DNA from: CBDUQN01 sp965369375
GTDB lineage: Bacteria > Krumholzibacteriota > Krumholzibacteriia > Krumholzibacteriales > Krumholzibacteriaceae
Reading direction: 5' to 3'
Length of the DNA: 30,789 bases
Assembly: GCA_965369375.1 (NCBI GenBank)
Contig: CBDUQN010000034.1
Coordinates: 1 to 30,789, forward strand
Part shown: one piece after another, positions 7,745-15,902 of the stretch
Numbering within the stretch: the stretch's first letter is position 1
How the letters are laid out: each line of letters opens with the position of its first letter
Notes under the pieces: generated by a model
Told to the model about the DNA's origin: nothing
Seen by the model: the letters and a program-made list of their open reading frames with translations, nothing else
Database searches by the model: none
Translations under genes and position numbers: made by a program

Positions 7745-7780
7745 ATGCGTATTCATATTCACGTATTACGCTATACGCAT
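7745..7780. repeat. Spaced inverted repeat in the promoter region of the M16 operon
   Basis: ATGCGTAT (7745-7752) and ATACGCAT (7773-7780) are exact inverted copies separated by 20 bp of AT-rich DNA, 42-77 bp before the M16 start. The spacing of about two helical turns could suit a dimeric regulator; a classical -35/-10 pair is not evident. Confidence 0.45.
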
Positions 7781-7852
7781 AAATATAATTTAAAGTTGCC
7801 CTGTATCAAGCAGAAGCGTGATTGCTGCGAAATCCATTCGTGAGGCGTGATT

Positions 7853-7927
7853 GCCCTGCGCCACGCGGCACCGAAGTGAATCGGCAATTTCCGGGTGGAC
7901 AGTGCGGGCTCTACGCCACGCGGCGCC
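7853..7927 (-). repeat. Degenerate copy of the dehydratase gene 3' end, offset 55 bp
   Basis: Bases 7911-7927 (C-terminal RRRVA codons and stop of the dehydratase gene) match 7856-7872 at 15 of 17 positions. The stop TAG corresponds to CAG in the copy. GCGTGATTGC also occurs twice nearby (7816-7825 and 7845-7854). Shorter and less certain than the other 3'-end duplications in this window. Confidence 0.4.
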
Positions 7928-9188
7928 TTGTGCGCTTTTTTGTCTTCTTGCGATGGTAGTTGCGAACGAGCTCCATGAAGATGCCGAGATCGTTATCGAG
8001 ATCCATCTGCGTGCCGTCGAAATAGAAGGACCGTATCGGCATCCCCTCGTGATCCTTGCTCAATTTCGGGTAGATCGCCTCGGTCACGATACCGTTCATG
8101 CAGGTGAACGGGCTGATATCGATAATACCGTCGGCACCCTTCTCGTAGAGGTAGATGGACTTGCCGACGCTCAGCACCATCTCGCCGAGGGCGCCAGTGT
8201 TGGGGAGGTACGGGTAGGCGCGCTCGAGAATCTCCCCCACGTTGTGGGGTTCCTCGAGACCCACGAACTCCTCCTTGAAGGGCGCGAGGAGCCGCTTCTC
8301 GTGACCGTGCTGGATATGCTTCTTTATGATAACGCCGAGCATCTCTTTCGTGAAGGTGCGCCCCATCATCTTGAGGTTCTTTACCTGCTCCTCGTTCGTG
8401 TACCAGACCCATTCACCGATATCGGAGAGCCAACCCTGCCCGCCGAATCCCTCGAGCTGGCGGATCAGATCCTCGTTGCTGAAGGTGCTGAGACGGCAGA
8501 ATATCTCACCGACGACGCCGATGAGCATCGTCTCTTTTGCAAAATCGACCGGGATCGCCCTGAACCGGTCACGGCCCGCCGCGAGCGCTTCGGCGAGTTT
8601 CGGAATCTTCTTCTTGACCGGCACCGATCGGTCCTCGATCGCCGCGCAGAATATATCGAGCGCCTCCTCGTACGCCCTGTCCGCGGCACCCGCTTCGGTT
8701 TCGTAGGGACGGTAGGAGTGCAGCATCTTTCTGAGCGCATCGCTCCCGACAAGTCCCCACCAGCCGAGCCTCATCATCGGACCGGCGAGGCTGCCGAGCC
8801 CCTCGTAGCCGTTCGCGCTCGTTGGTGAGAGCACGATCGCGTCATCGTGCCCGAGCTGCTCGAGCACCTGTCTCATAAAGGGCGCGTATTGTCCGAACCG
8901 GCACGGCCCGCTCGCCGTCGGCATGAAGAAGGCCGTCTTGTCCGGCTCGAAGCCCGGATCGTTCACCACCTTGAGGAAATTCCCGACTGTTACCCGTTCG
9001 GGAAGGCATTCATCCCCCGAGGTGCACCGCCCGGCGAGCTCATACGTGTACTCATCGCCCTCGGGAGAGACGTGCGCATCTACCCCGAGATGCCTGAAGG
9101 CTGACGCGAAGGACCGCGATCCTCCGTAAGACATTCTCGGGACGTAGAGGGTTCGGCCTTCGAGCCCTCTTCGTTCAGTTTCCACCAT
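7911..9188 (-). CDS. 2-hydroxyacyl-CoA dehydratase-like protein (COG3581 type)
   Basis: A 425-aa protein resembling the HGD-D/COG3581 component found with or fused to activases. Conserved features are the N-terminal LYVPRMSYGG, TSGDECLPERVTVGN with Cys55 and Cys61, the TASGPCRFGQYA segment with Cys96, and the late DISPFTCMNGIVTE. These cysteines likely bind an Fe-S cluster. The first 109 bp lie inside the activase gene in another frame. The start is well supported: AAAGGAG (9196-9202) lies 7 bp before the ATG, and family similarity begins within about 12 residues. Expected role: the component that receives the low-potential electron from the activase. Actual substrate unknown. Confidence 0.85.
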   Translation of the reverse strand: MVETERRGLEGRTLYVPRMSYGGSRSFASAFRHLGVDAHVSPEGDEYTYELAGRCTSGDECLPERVTVGNFLKVVNDPGFEPDKTAFFMPTASGPCRFGQYAPFMRQVLEQLGHDDAIVLSPTSANGYEGLGSLAGPMMRLGWWGLVGSDALRKMLHSYRPYETEAGAADRAYEEALDIFCAAIEDRSVPVKKKIPKLAEALAAGRDRFRAIPVDFAKETMLIGVVGEIFCRLSTFSNEDLIRQLEGFGGQGWLSDIGEWVWYTNEEQVKNLKMMGRTFTKEMLGVIIKKHIQHGHEKRLLAPFKEEFVGLEEPHNVGEILERAYPYLPNTGALGEMVLSVGKSIYLYEKGADGIIDISPFTCMNGIVTEAIYPKLSKDHEGMPIRSFYFDGTQMDLDNDLGIFMELVRNYHRKKTKKRTRRRVA

Positions 9189-12100
9189 CTGAGCACTCCT
9201 TTACTGTCGAGATATGCTTCGCATCTGGTCATGATCCCCGCGTCGTTCCCGTGCCCGTCGAACTGCAGGGTGAGGTACGGGCGCACGGCCGCTCTCGTCG
9301 TGTAATGCTTGATGTATGAGTCGGGGCCGCATTTGAAGTTCGTTATATAGATCAGATGTAGGTTCTTTGTCTGGGAAGTGAGACGGGCCGCCTGGAGGAT
9401 CTTCCGCCCGAAATTCCAGAACATATTATTATTGATATCCCTGATCCCGATTCCCTCGATCGGAAGGAAGAAGATCGGGATGACATTCGATCCGTAGTAG
9501 TCCTTGAGCTTCTGCGGCACGCCGAGATTGATTTCCTGGTCCATCACGTTGTACGGGCGGCCGACGAGAATGATGCCGACATCGCCCGATTCATCGAGCG
9601 CCGCGAGCGCCTCCCTGCCGGCGTGATCGAGTTCCTCTCTGAAGAGCTGCTGGGCGGTGAATCCGGCGCGGACGGCGAGCTTGTGCCTGCGGCGGCGTAT
9701 GCTATACGGCTTCGCGAAATTCCAGAGCTCCTTCTCGACGAAATCGAGGTTCTCCCTGAAATGGACCATCGGTGCCGCCACGAAATCCTCCCTGCCCTCG
9801 ACGAGCGGCGTGCGCCTCAGGACGAACGGGAGGGTCTGGCCCCATGGGCACATGTACGATTTGATATCACGCACGTCGGTTTCGGAGTCGATCACATTCG
9901 GGACGAGTATGCAATCCACTCCCGTCCCAAGCAGATGCGCAAAGTGTCCGTGCGCGACCTGAATCGGGAAGCACGGCTCGGCGACGGCGGCCTCGAGCCC
10001 CTGGTGTGTGATTTTCTTGTTTGTCTTCGGGCTCAGCACAACCTCCATCCCGAGCGCGCCTAAGTAGGTGCTCCAGAAAGGAAACCGGTCGTAGTAGTAT
10101 ATGGCGCGCAGGAAACCGATCCGCACCGACGGCCCCTCCGGCGCGCGGTCGACCTTTTTACCGAGCTTGCGCTCAACCGAAGGAATCCAGTCGCGCTCGA
10201 GGAGCTCCTCGTACAACGATATAAGATCCCGTACAACAGGTTTCTTGGGAACCTTCGCCCGCTTCCGGTAGCGATCGCTGCACTTGTCTCCCCAGAAGGT
10301 CTTGTTGCCTTCGACATCGAACTCCTGAATATCGCAGTAATTCGTGCACCCCTTGCAGGTGAACTCACGGAGCTTGTAATCGATCATCGTGAGATCGTAG
10401 CCGCGGAAGGTCGTATCGAGCTCGAGCGCCTGCACCTTCTCTCTCGCGAGGAGTGCCGCACCGATAGCGCCGATCACGCCGTTGTACGGCGGAACGATGA
10501 TCTCCGTGCCGAGCACCTCGCTGAAGGCGGCGGCGACGGAATCATTATACGCCGTCCCCCCCTGGAAGAAGATCACGTTTCCGATCCTTCTCCCGCGCAC
10601 CACCCGGTTGAGATAATTCTGAACGACCGAGTAGGCGAGACCGGCGATGATATCATTCTTCTCCGCTCCCCGCTTCATATATGCCGACACGTCCTGCTCC
10701 ATGTAGACGGTACAGCGTTCTCCGAGCCTGATCGGCTTCTCGGACGAGAACGCCTCCTCGGCGAATTCATTTATAATGTTGATATCGAGTTTTTCCGCCT
10801 GCTCCTCGAGAAAAGAGCCGGTGCCCGCTGCGCACGCCTCGTTCATCGTGAAATCGACGACGATACCCTCATCAATGCAGATATACTTCGAATCCTGACC
10901 GCCGATCTCGAATATCGTATCGGCCTTCTTGCCGATCAACCGATCTCCGATGAACGATGCCCCCGTCTTGTGGGCGGTGATCTCGTCGTTTATCGTATCG
11001 GCGCCGATCAACTCGCCGATGAGTTCCCGTCCCGATCCTGTCGTGCCGACACCCATGATACGCACGCGATCCCCCACATCACGCATGATCTCCTGCAGAC
11101 CCTCGTGCACGACCTCTATCGGTCTTGCCTGTGTGCGAAGATAGATTTCCTTTATGACCCTGCCCTCGCCGTCTATGAGGGCGAGGTTCGTGCTCACAGA
11201 GCCGACATCTATGCCGAGGAACGCCTCGACGGGCGTCTCCGAGCCCTCAAAGGAGTAACGCTCCACCTTGTCGCGAAGAAAGAGGACGCGGTCGCGGGTG
11301 AGCCGTTTCCATGAGGGAAATTCGGTCTGCTCCCGCTGCACGAACTCGCCGACAAGCGCCGCAAAGGCGCTCGAATTGAATTCTGCGCCGTTCTTTTCCC
11401 CGATTATCGCCGCACCGATGGCGCCGAAATAGACACATTCATCAGGAATAAAGAATTCATTGTCCCCGAGCTCGAACACGCTCTGCAGGGCATTCGCCAC
11501 TCCCCTGTTGAGCGCGACGCCACCGATGAACGCCGTCTTGCCTTGAACGTGCTTGCCGCGGGCGATATTGCTCTTGAAGTTGCGGGCAACGGCCTCACAG
11601 AGCCCCTTGAGAACCTCTTCGGGACGGTACCCCTTCTGCTGCGCGTGGATCATGTCGGACTTCGCGAAGACGCTGCACCTACCCGCAACCTTCGGCGAAC
11701 GCTCGGTCGCGATGACGAGGTCTCCCACATCTTCGATATCGAAACGGAGACGGCTCGACTGCTGATCCATAAAGGATCCCGTGCCCGCCGCGCAGTCGCC
11801 GTTTGTCTCGTAATCGACGATGCCGATCGCGTTCGTGTCGACGGAGATGTGAATGAACTTGGAATTCTCGCCACCCATCTCGAAAACGTTCTCGACGTCC
11901 GGATAGAGTGAGCCGACACCGGTCGCGGCGGCCTTGAACTCGTTCTCCACCGGCAGGCCGAACGATCCCCCGACGAGCTTGCCGCCGGAGCCGGTGATCA
12001 TCACACGACCCAGCTCTTCCGGTTCGATATGATCAAACAGCTCTCTTAAAAGCCGCACGGCGGCGTCGAGGGGACGCCCCTGAATCCTCTGGTACTCCGA

Positions 12101-12250
12101 AACGCCTATCGCTCTGCTATTTTCGGAGCCGTACGGAAAGATGCTCCTTACCGGACCTTCGCGCTCGAGCAGTTCCAGGCGGTCTCTCGGACCTATGAGC
12201 GCCCATTTGGCGCTGACCGTTCCGACATCGATTCCCAGGGTCATTTTCAT
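9080..12250 (-). CDS. Tandem acyl-CoA dehydratase activase (double BcrAD/BadFG domain plus DUF2229)
   Basis: A 1056-aa protein with two ASKHA ATPase domains. The first (about 1-300) opens with LGIDVGTVSAKWALI and has cluster cysteines C153 (GDCAAGTGSF) and C192 (GRCSVF). The second (about 344-605) opens with LGIDVGSVSTNLALI and has C473 (EACAAGTGSF) and C513 (ERCTVYM). In HgdC-type activases such a Cys pair from each subunit of a dimer holds one [4Fe-4S] cluster for ATP-driven electron transfer; here both halves are in one chain. A CxxCxxxC motif (C632, C635, C639) links to a DUF2229/COG3580 domain (about 705-1020). The last ~35 residues overlap the next gene and look non-conserved. AAGGAG lies 10 bp before the ATG. 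Divergent from the MarR gene. Confidence 0.9.
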   Translation of the reverse strand: MKMTLGIDVGTVSAKWALIGPRDRLELLEREGPVRSIFPYGSENSRAIGVSEYQRIQGRPLDAAVRLLRELFDHIEPEELGRVMITGSGGKLVGGSFGLPVENEFKAAATGVGSLYPDVENVFEMGGENSKFIHISVDTNAIGIVDYETNGDCAAGTGSFMDQQSSRLRFDIEDVGDLVIATERSPKVAGRCSVFAKSDMIHAQQKGYRPEEVLKGLCEAVARNFKSNIARGKHVQGKTAFIGGVALNRGVANALQSVFELGDNEFFIPDECVYFGAIGAAIIGEKNGAEFNSSAFAALVGEFVQREQTEFPSWKRLTRDRVLFLRDKVERYSFEGSETPVEAFLGIDVGSVSTNLALIDGEGRVIKEIYLRTQARPIEVVHEGLQEIMRDVGDRVRIMGVGTTGSGRELIGELIGADTINDEITAHKTGASFIGDRLIGKKADTIFEIGGQDSKYICIDEGIVVDFTMNEACAAGTGSFLEEQAEKLDINIINEFAEEAFSSEKPIRLGERCTVYMEQDVSAYMKRGAEKNDIIAGLAYSVVQNYLNRVVRGRRIGNVIFFQGGTAYNDSVAAAFSEVLGTEIIVPPYNGVIGAIGAALLAREKVQALELDTTFRGYDLTMIDYKLREFTCKGCTNYCDIQEFDVEGNKTFWGDKCSDRYRKRAKVPKKPVVRDLISLYEELLERDWIPSVERKLGKKVDRAPEGPSVRIGFLRAIYYYDRFPFWSTYLGALGMEVVLSPKTNKKITHQGLEAAVAEPCFPIQVAHGHFAHLLGTGVDCILVPNVIDSETDVRDIKSYMCPWGQTLPFVLRRTPLVEGREDFVAAPMVHFRENLDFVEKELWNFAKPYSIRRRRHKLAVRAGFTAQQLFREELDHAGREALAALDESGDVGIILVGRPYNVMDQEINLGVPQKLKDYYGSNVIPIFFLPIEGIGIRDINNNMFWNFGRKILQAARLTSQTKNLHLIYITNFKCGPDSYIKHYTTRAAVRPYLTLQFDGHGNDAGIMTRCEAYLDSKGVLRWWKLNEEGSKAEPSTSRECLTEDRGPSRQPSGISG

Positions 12251-12685
12251 CGATCAATTACTCCTTATGCTATAAACACGAAACACGACGTTCAATCATT
12301 TCGGCGGCTGCTGCCCGAACCGAACAGAGATCTTCCAAAGAAATTGCTATCTGAGCCTTATTCTCCCATCCAGCCGAATTTTATGAAGCCGCTCACATTT
12401 GGCAAGCGTTATACAGCGATTGGTAGAATTTAGGGGTCGAGTGGTGCGAAACAGACAGCTAGCGGTGGCGAAGCGTCGGCACAAGTTCTATATTAAATGT
12501 GTTACACCGGGCATTGACAATTCGCGAGACCCCTGAGCGCCCTCGGCCGGAGGGCACGTCGAGTCGATAATCTCAGACTACTTTTCCCTGCAACAAAATG
12601 CGATTTGAATGGTATTACATATGTAACGCTACAGTGATCCTCGCCCCGATACAACAGACACGCAATGAAAGGAGGTGGACGTTCG
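12251..12685. promoter_or_regulatory. Divergent intergenic region between activase and MarR genes
   Basis: No gene is seen in these 435 bp. The region should hold both promoters. TTGACA occurs near 12515 without a good -10 at standard spacing; TTGAAT near 12605 followed 18 bp later by CTACAG is a weak candidate for the MarR gene. The palindrome at 12615-12626 is the only clear operator-like site. Confidence 0.5.
12615..12626. promoter_or_regulatory. Candidate MarR operator
   Basis: TTACATATGTAA is a perfect 12-bp palindrome, 59 bp before the MarR start codon and between a weak -35 and -10. Its length and AT-rich symmetry are typical of sites bound by winged-helix MarR dimers, and autoregulation is usual for this family. 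Binding is inferred. Confidence 0.45.
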
Positions 12686-13192
12686 ATGGACCTAATAAGG
12701 AAACTCGGGGCTTTCGCCTTTGCGAGCAGACTCAAACGCCTCAGTGACCGCATGAAAGCGGATGTGACGATGCTGTACCATCAGCAGGGCTGCGATTTCA
12801 CCGATAACTGGTTCCTCGTCGGATACATGCTCTCAAAGGTGGAATCGTCGAGCATTACGGAGATGGCCGAAACACTCGGTACGTCTCGTCCCACTCTGAG
12901 CCAGATCGTGTGTGACATGGCAGAGCACGGCCTTCTGTCGGTGAAAACGAACGAACGCGATAGAAGGTGCAAACGAATAATGCTGACGGACAAGGGAAGT
13001 GAAACGGTCAAGGCGCTCGAACCGGTCTGGGAGTTAGTCGGAGAATGCACCGAAGAGCTGCTCCGAGCGACCGGCCAGGATGTTCTGAAGGCGCTGTCGG
13101 ACATTGAAAGGAGACTGAAAAAGAAGAGTATGTTTGCCCGGGTGATCAACAAGGTTCCCGCCGCGGGGCATGAACGGCCCTCGACCTGCTGA
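12686..13192 (+). CDS. MarR-family transcriptional regulator
   Basis: A 168-aa winged-helix protein: dimerisation helices at both ends, a recognition region SITEMAETLGTSRPTLSQIVCDMAEHGLLSV and a wing with the family's conserved DRRCKRIMLTDKG. It should bind DNA as a dimer and respond to a small ligand or redox state. The ATG at 12686 is preferred to 12665 because AAAGGAGGTGG precedes it at 9 bp. It is divergent from the activase operon and so its most likely target is that operon plus itself. The 3' end (CCCTCGAC-CTGCTGAGCC) is repeated 67-69 bp downstream. Confidence 0.9.
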   Translation: MDLIRKLGAFAFASRLKRLSDRMKADVTMLYHQQGCDFTDNWFLVGYMLSKVESSSITEMAETLGTSRPTLSQIVCDMAEHGLLSVKTNERDRRCKRIMLTDKGSETVKALEPVWELVGECTEELLRATGQDVLKALSDIERRLKKKSMFARVINKVPAAGHERPSTC

Positions 13193-13276
13193 GCCGGGCG
13201 CAAAGAGCAGTCCATTGCCTGCCCAAGCCTTGTGACAGAAGCAGCCCGCGACATCTGTTGAGCCCGGCGATACGAT
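13178..13276 (+). repeat. Degenerate duplication of the MarR gene 3' end, offset 67-69 bp
   Basis: Bases 13178-13200 match 13245-13269 at 20 of 23 positions with one 2-base insertion. The TGA stop (13190-13192) lines up with TGA at 13259-13261, and the following AGCCnGGCG is shared. Confidence 0.6.
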
Positions 13277-13323
13277 CGCCCGCTATTTACCTGCCGCACA
13301 ACCACCCGCCATCGACATTGTAT

Positions 13324-14094
13324 CTACCATTTGAGCAGCTCGCGGAGTTTTCCGGCCTGAGAGCGGCTGAGCGGGATGACCGGGCCGTCGCTTCCCCCCA
13401 TGCGCAGCTGATATCGTCCGCTGAACCATGGAGTTATCTCATGGATCCTCTCCACATTGGCGAGGTATGAGCGATGCACCCTGAAAAACCGGTCGGGACC
13501 GAGTTCGCGCTGAAGCTCATCGAGGGACCGGAAACCGGCCTCCCCCTCGAGCTCGCCCGTTACCACGATCACGTCCCCGGCGGATATCGTCGCATAGAGA
13601 ATATCACTCTCATCGACGAAAACGTGTGAGTCGCCCCGCCGCACGGCGAGACGCCTCGGCGCCGCGCGGATCGTTTGCATCAACGCGGCGAGGTCGGGAC
13701 CGAGCTCGAGCCCTGTGCGGATTCTCCTGACGTGTTCGATGGCCCGCGCAAGACGATCCTCATCGACAGGTTTGAGCAGGTAATCGACAGCGTGGACCTC
13801 GAACGCTTTAATGGCGTATTGATCATACGCCGTTACGAAGATGATCGAGGGAAGCTCACCGGAACCTTTCAGTCTCTCGATCACCTGAAAACCGTCCAGG
13901 CCCGGCATCTGTATATCGAGTAGAATGATGTCGGGACGGTGCTCCTCGATGAGCGAAATCGCGGCGAGCCCGTCACCCGCTTCGCCGATGATCTCAAGCC
14001 CTTCGATCTTTCCGAGCATTCGTTTCATTTCCCTGCGGGCCGGCCGCTCATCGTCAACGATCAATGCTCTTAAGCATTCGTTATCACGCGCCAT
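13324..14094 (-). CDS. LytTR-family response regulator
   Basis: A 256-aa protein. The receiver domain (about 8-125) has the acidic pair D14-D15, phospho-acceptor D60 (ILLDIQMPG), T88 and K108 (LLKPVDEDR). After a linker comes a LytTR DNA-binding domain (about 150-255) with RRLAVRRGDSHVFVDESDI and RFFRVHRSYLANVERI. It lies 66 bp downstream of its sensor kinase on the same strand, forming a LytS/LytT-type pair. AAGGGG sits 5 bp before the ATG. LytTR regulators usually control secreted or envelope functions; the target here is unknown. Confidence 0.93.
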   Translation of the reverse strand: MARDNECLRALIVDDERPARREMKRMLGKIEGLEIIGEAGDGLAAISLIEEHRPDIILLDIQMPGLDGFQVIERLKGSGELPSIIFVTAYDQYAIKAFEVHAVDYLLKPVDEDRLARAIEHVRRIRTGLELGPDLAALMQTIRAAPRRLAVRRGDSHVFVDESDILYATISAGDVIVVTGELEGEAGFRSLDELQRELGPDRFFRVHRSYLANVERIHEITPWFSGRYQLRMGGSDGPVIPLSRSQAGKLRELLKW

Positions 14095-14160
14095 GCATGC
14101 CCCTTATCGCTCATAGGTCCGTACCATCCGGCAACCTCTTCCTGCCACATATCATTGTAT

Positions 14161-15462
14161 TTATATTTTCTTTGCTCCACGTTCAACCGGCATGCCGATC
14201 GAAATCACGGTTCCCTCGCCGGCACTCGATTCGATCTCGAAAGAAGCATTCGCGCCGTATGCAACCTTGAGCCGCTCTCGCACGTTACTGATCCCGATAC
14301 CCTTCCTGCTATTATCCCTGAATCCCACTCCGTCATCGGAGATGGTGAGTTTCAGCATTTCTCCCTCTCTTTTAGCGCGTATCGTGATCGTTCCGCCGTC
14401 GATTTTCGGTGAGATGCCGTGGCGAACGGCGTTCTCGACGAGCGGCTGGAGCAGCATCGACGGCACCTGCACATCAAGCGCCTTGGGATCGATCTCGCGT
14501 TTGACGCGGATCTTGTCCGCGCCGAAACGCGCCTTCTCGAGAGTCAGGTAGTCCTCTATAAACTCGAGTTCGCGGCTGAGCGCCGTGAAATCCGTCGAGC
14601 CGTGAATGAGCCGTCGAAGAATATTGGAAAGCTTAACCAGTATCTGCCTGGCCTTTTCCGGTTCGGTCCAGAGCAGTGACGTGGCGGCATTGAGCGTATT
14701 GAACAGGAAATGGGGATTGATCTGGCGCCTGAGCGCGTCGAAACGCGCCTCGGCGGCCACGGTTCTCTGCTCCTCGAGAAGAACCTCGACCCTCGTGTTG
14801 TTCCATATCTTGAGCGGTATCCCGACACACGCGAGCGTCGAAAGCCAGACGCAGATCGTGACCCATACGTGGTCGGTCTGAAACGCAAAGAGCACCGGCG
14901 GGAATGTCCTCTCGGCCGCGGCGGTTCTGAGGACATCGAGAAAGAGGACGGATAAAAATATTGCCGCCCTGGAATCCAAGCGTTTCTCGGTCTTCAGTAT
15001 CTTCAGGGAGCGGAAGATATTATTGAGCGGAAAGGGGGAAAAATCCCAGAACTCCTCCCGGCGCTCGGTTGCCCGCCTGATGAGACCGCCGACGAGGCCG
15101 CACGCAACGGTAAATGGTATCGCCGCCCATTCGCCTGTGAGTGTGCCGGGAAGGCCGACGAAGAAGCCTACCGACAAACCGGGCACCATGCCTCCCATGA
15201 GCCCGACGATGAAGGTTCCCGAGAGCGATAGATCGAGCCCCTCGTAACCGACGAGCACCCTCCATGCGGCGCCGGCGGTGAGAAGCGAACCGAAAACAAT
15301 CGCGAACTGCCAGTTTTCCCGTGCATTGCGTCTGTCGAGGAAGATCAGCCGCTTGAAAAAACTCGATGTGATGAGCACTCCCGCGAGACACGCCATGATG
15401 CCCATTTTGAACAGAAGGACAAAGAGCACGTACTGATCGCCGGAGAGGGTGATTCCTGTCAA
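14161..15462 (-). CDS. LytS-type sensor histidine kinase with 5TM region
   Basis: The membrane region (5TMR_LYT-like; FIVGLMGGMVPGLSVGFFVG and neighbours) is followed by two more hydrophobic segments. Then come a His_kinase (PF06580) block with the phospho-acceptor His in RRQINPHFLFNTLN, the N box LVENAVRHG and the G box ISDDGVGF of an HATPase domain. I prefer the TTG at 15462: it has GAAAGGGG 8 bp upstream and puts the first membrane helix near the N-terminus. The longer ATG version from 15519 would add 19 residues (MERHPPPGCGECALKG...) encoded by the 24-bp repeat array, which looks non-conserved. Partner of the downstream LytTR regulator. Confidence 0.88.
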   Translation of the reverse strand: MTGITLSGDQYVLFVLLFKMGIMACLAGVLITSSFFKRLIFLDRRNARENWQFAIVFGSLLTAGAAWRVLVGYEGLDLSLSGTFIVGLMGGMVPGLSVGFFVGLPGTLTGEWAAIPFTVACGLVGGLIRRATERREEFWDFSPFPLNNIFRSLKILKTEKRLDSRAAIFLSVLFLDVLRTAAAERTFPPVLFAFQTDHVWVTICVWLSTLACVGIPLKIWNNTRVEVLLEEQRTVAAEARFDALRRQINPHFLFNTLNAATSLLWTEPEKARQILVKLSNILRRLIHGSTDFTALSRELEFIEDYLTLEKARFGADKIRVKREIDPKALDVQVPSMLLQPLVENAVRHGISPKIDGGTITIRAKREGEMLKLTISDDGVGFRDNSRKGIGISNVRERLKVAYGANASFEIESSAGEGTVISIGMPVERGAKKI

Positions 15463-15499
15463 CTCGCTCGCCCCTTTCAAAGCGCATTCGCCGCATCCC

Positions 15500-15600
15500 G
15501 GCGGCGGATGCCGCTCCACTCGCTATGCCGGATGCCTCCCCACACGCTGCACCGGATACCTCCCCACGCGCCATGAGGGATATACGAGTATACCCCGTGA
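15500..15600 (-). repeat. 24-bp degenerate tandem repeat, about four copies
   Basis: A GGAT(G/A)(C/T)C-like core recurs at exactly 24-bp spacing: 15506, 15530, 15554 and 15578. The middle two copies also share CTCCCCAC. The period equals eight codons, but no gene clearly uses it. It lies just upstream of the sensor kinase. Confidence 0.65.
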
Positions 15601-15654
15601 AACAAGCGAATCTCAAGGGATTACCGGAGAGCGGGAAGCGTCCTTATAAAAGCA

Positions 15655-15688
15655 GGCATACTCCCTACCTAGGTAACGGGAGTATGCC
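15655..15688. repeat. Perfect 11-bp inverted repeat with palindromic loop
   Basis: GGCATACTCCC (15655-15665) and GGGAGTATGCC (15678-15688) are fully complementary. The 12-base loop itself contains the palindrome TACCTAGGTA. No T-run follows. Confidence 0.8.
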
Positions 15689-15849
15689 CGATGAGAGAGT
15701 TAGATTCTCAAGCAATTTTTACCATAAATGGTGATAATAAGTCAAGGAAATTTTACGTCACCGGGCGCCTCGGAAACTCGGGATCGTTTTGTCATTATTG
15801 GAGTTGTGGAAAAACAGGGGTAGCGGCGGGGTGTGCACGGCCGACGGCG

Positions 15850-15872
15850 GTGGCAAGAATTTTGCCACTTTT
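15850..15872 (+). terminator. Terminator-like hairpin on the plus strand
   Basis: GTGGCAA (15850-15856), a 5-base loop, TTGCCAC (15862-15868), then TTTT. It has the form of an intrinsic terminator for plus-strand transcription, yet no plus-strand gene lies upstream before 13.2 kb. Confidence 0.4.
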
Positions 15873-15902
15873 AGCGGCTTGAATGCCGCAGTTATATAAC
15901 TA

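Larger units (their letters stand above)
15463..15902. other. Gene-free stretch with tandem repeats and hairpins
   Basis: Besides the possible extended kinase N-terminus, no credible gene is present. It holds the 24-bp repeat array (15500-15600), a strong inverted repeat (15655-15688), ACCAT-AA-ATGGT near 15721-15732, a terminator-like hairpin (15850-15872), CGGC/GCCG near 15874-15887, and GTTATATAAC near 15892-15901. Confidence 0.6.

Noticed and set aside
7851..8828. 325-codon plus-strand open frame
   Set aside because: It lies fully antisense to the dehydratase gene. Its Glu/Leu/Val/Arg-rich composition is what the complementary frame of a GC-rich gene gives, and no family motif is seen.
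9080..9188. Assembly or programmed -1 frameshift fusing activase and dehydratase
   Set aside because: No slippery heptamer is visible in the overlap, and the downstream gene has its own well-spaced AAAGGAG and ATG. Overlap with coupling is the simpler reading, though not proven.
15500..15600. CRISPR-like array
   Set aside because: The 24-bp units are contiguous and degenerate with no spacers, and no cas genes are near.
15020..15616. 198-codon minus-strand open frame with eight-residue repeats
   Set aside because: It overlaps the sensor kinase in another frame. The repeats come from the 24-bp DNA array, and the rest is a shadow of the kinase.
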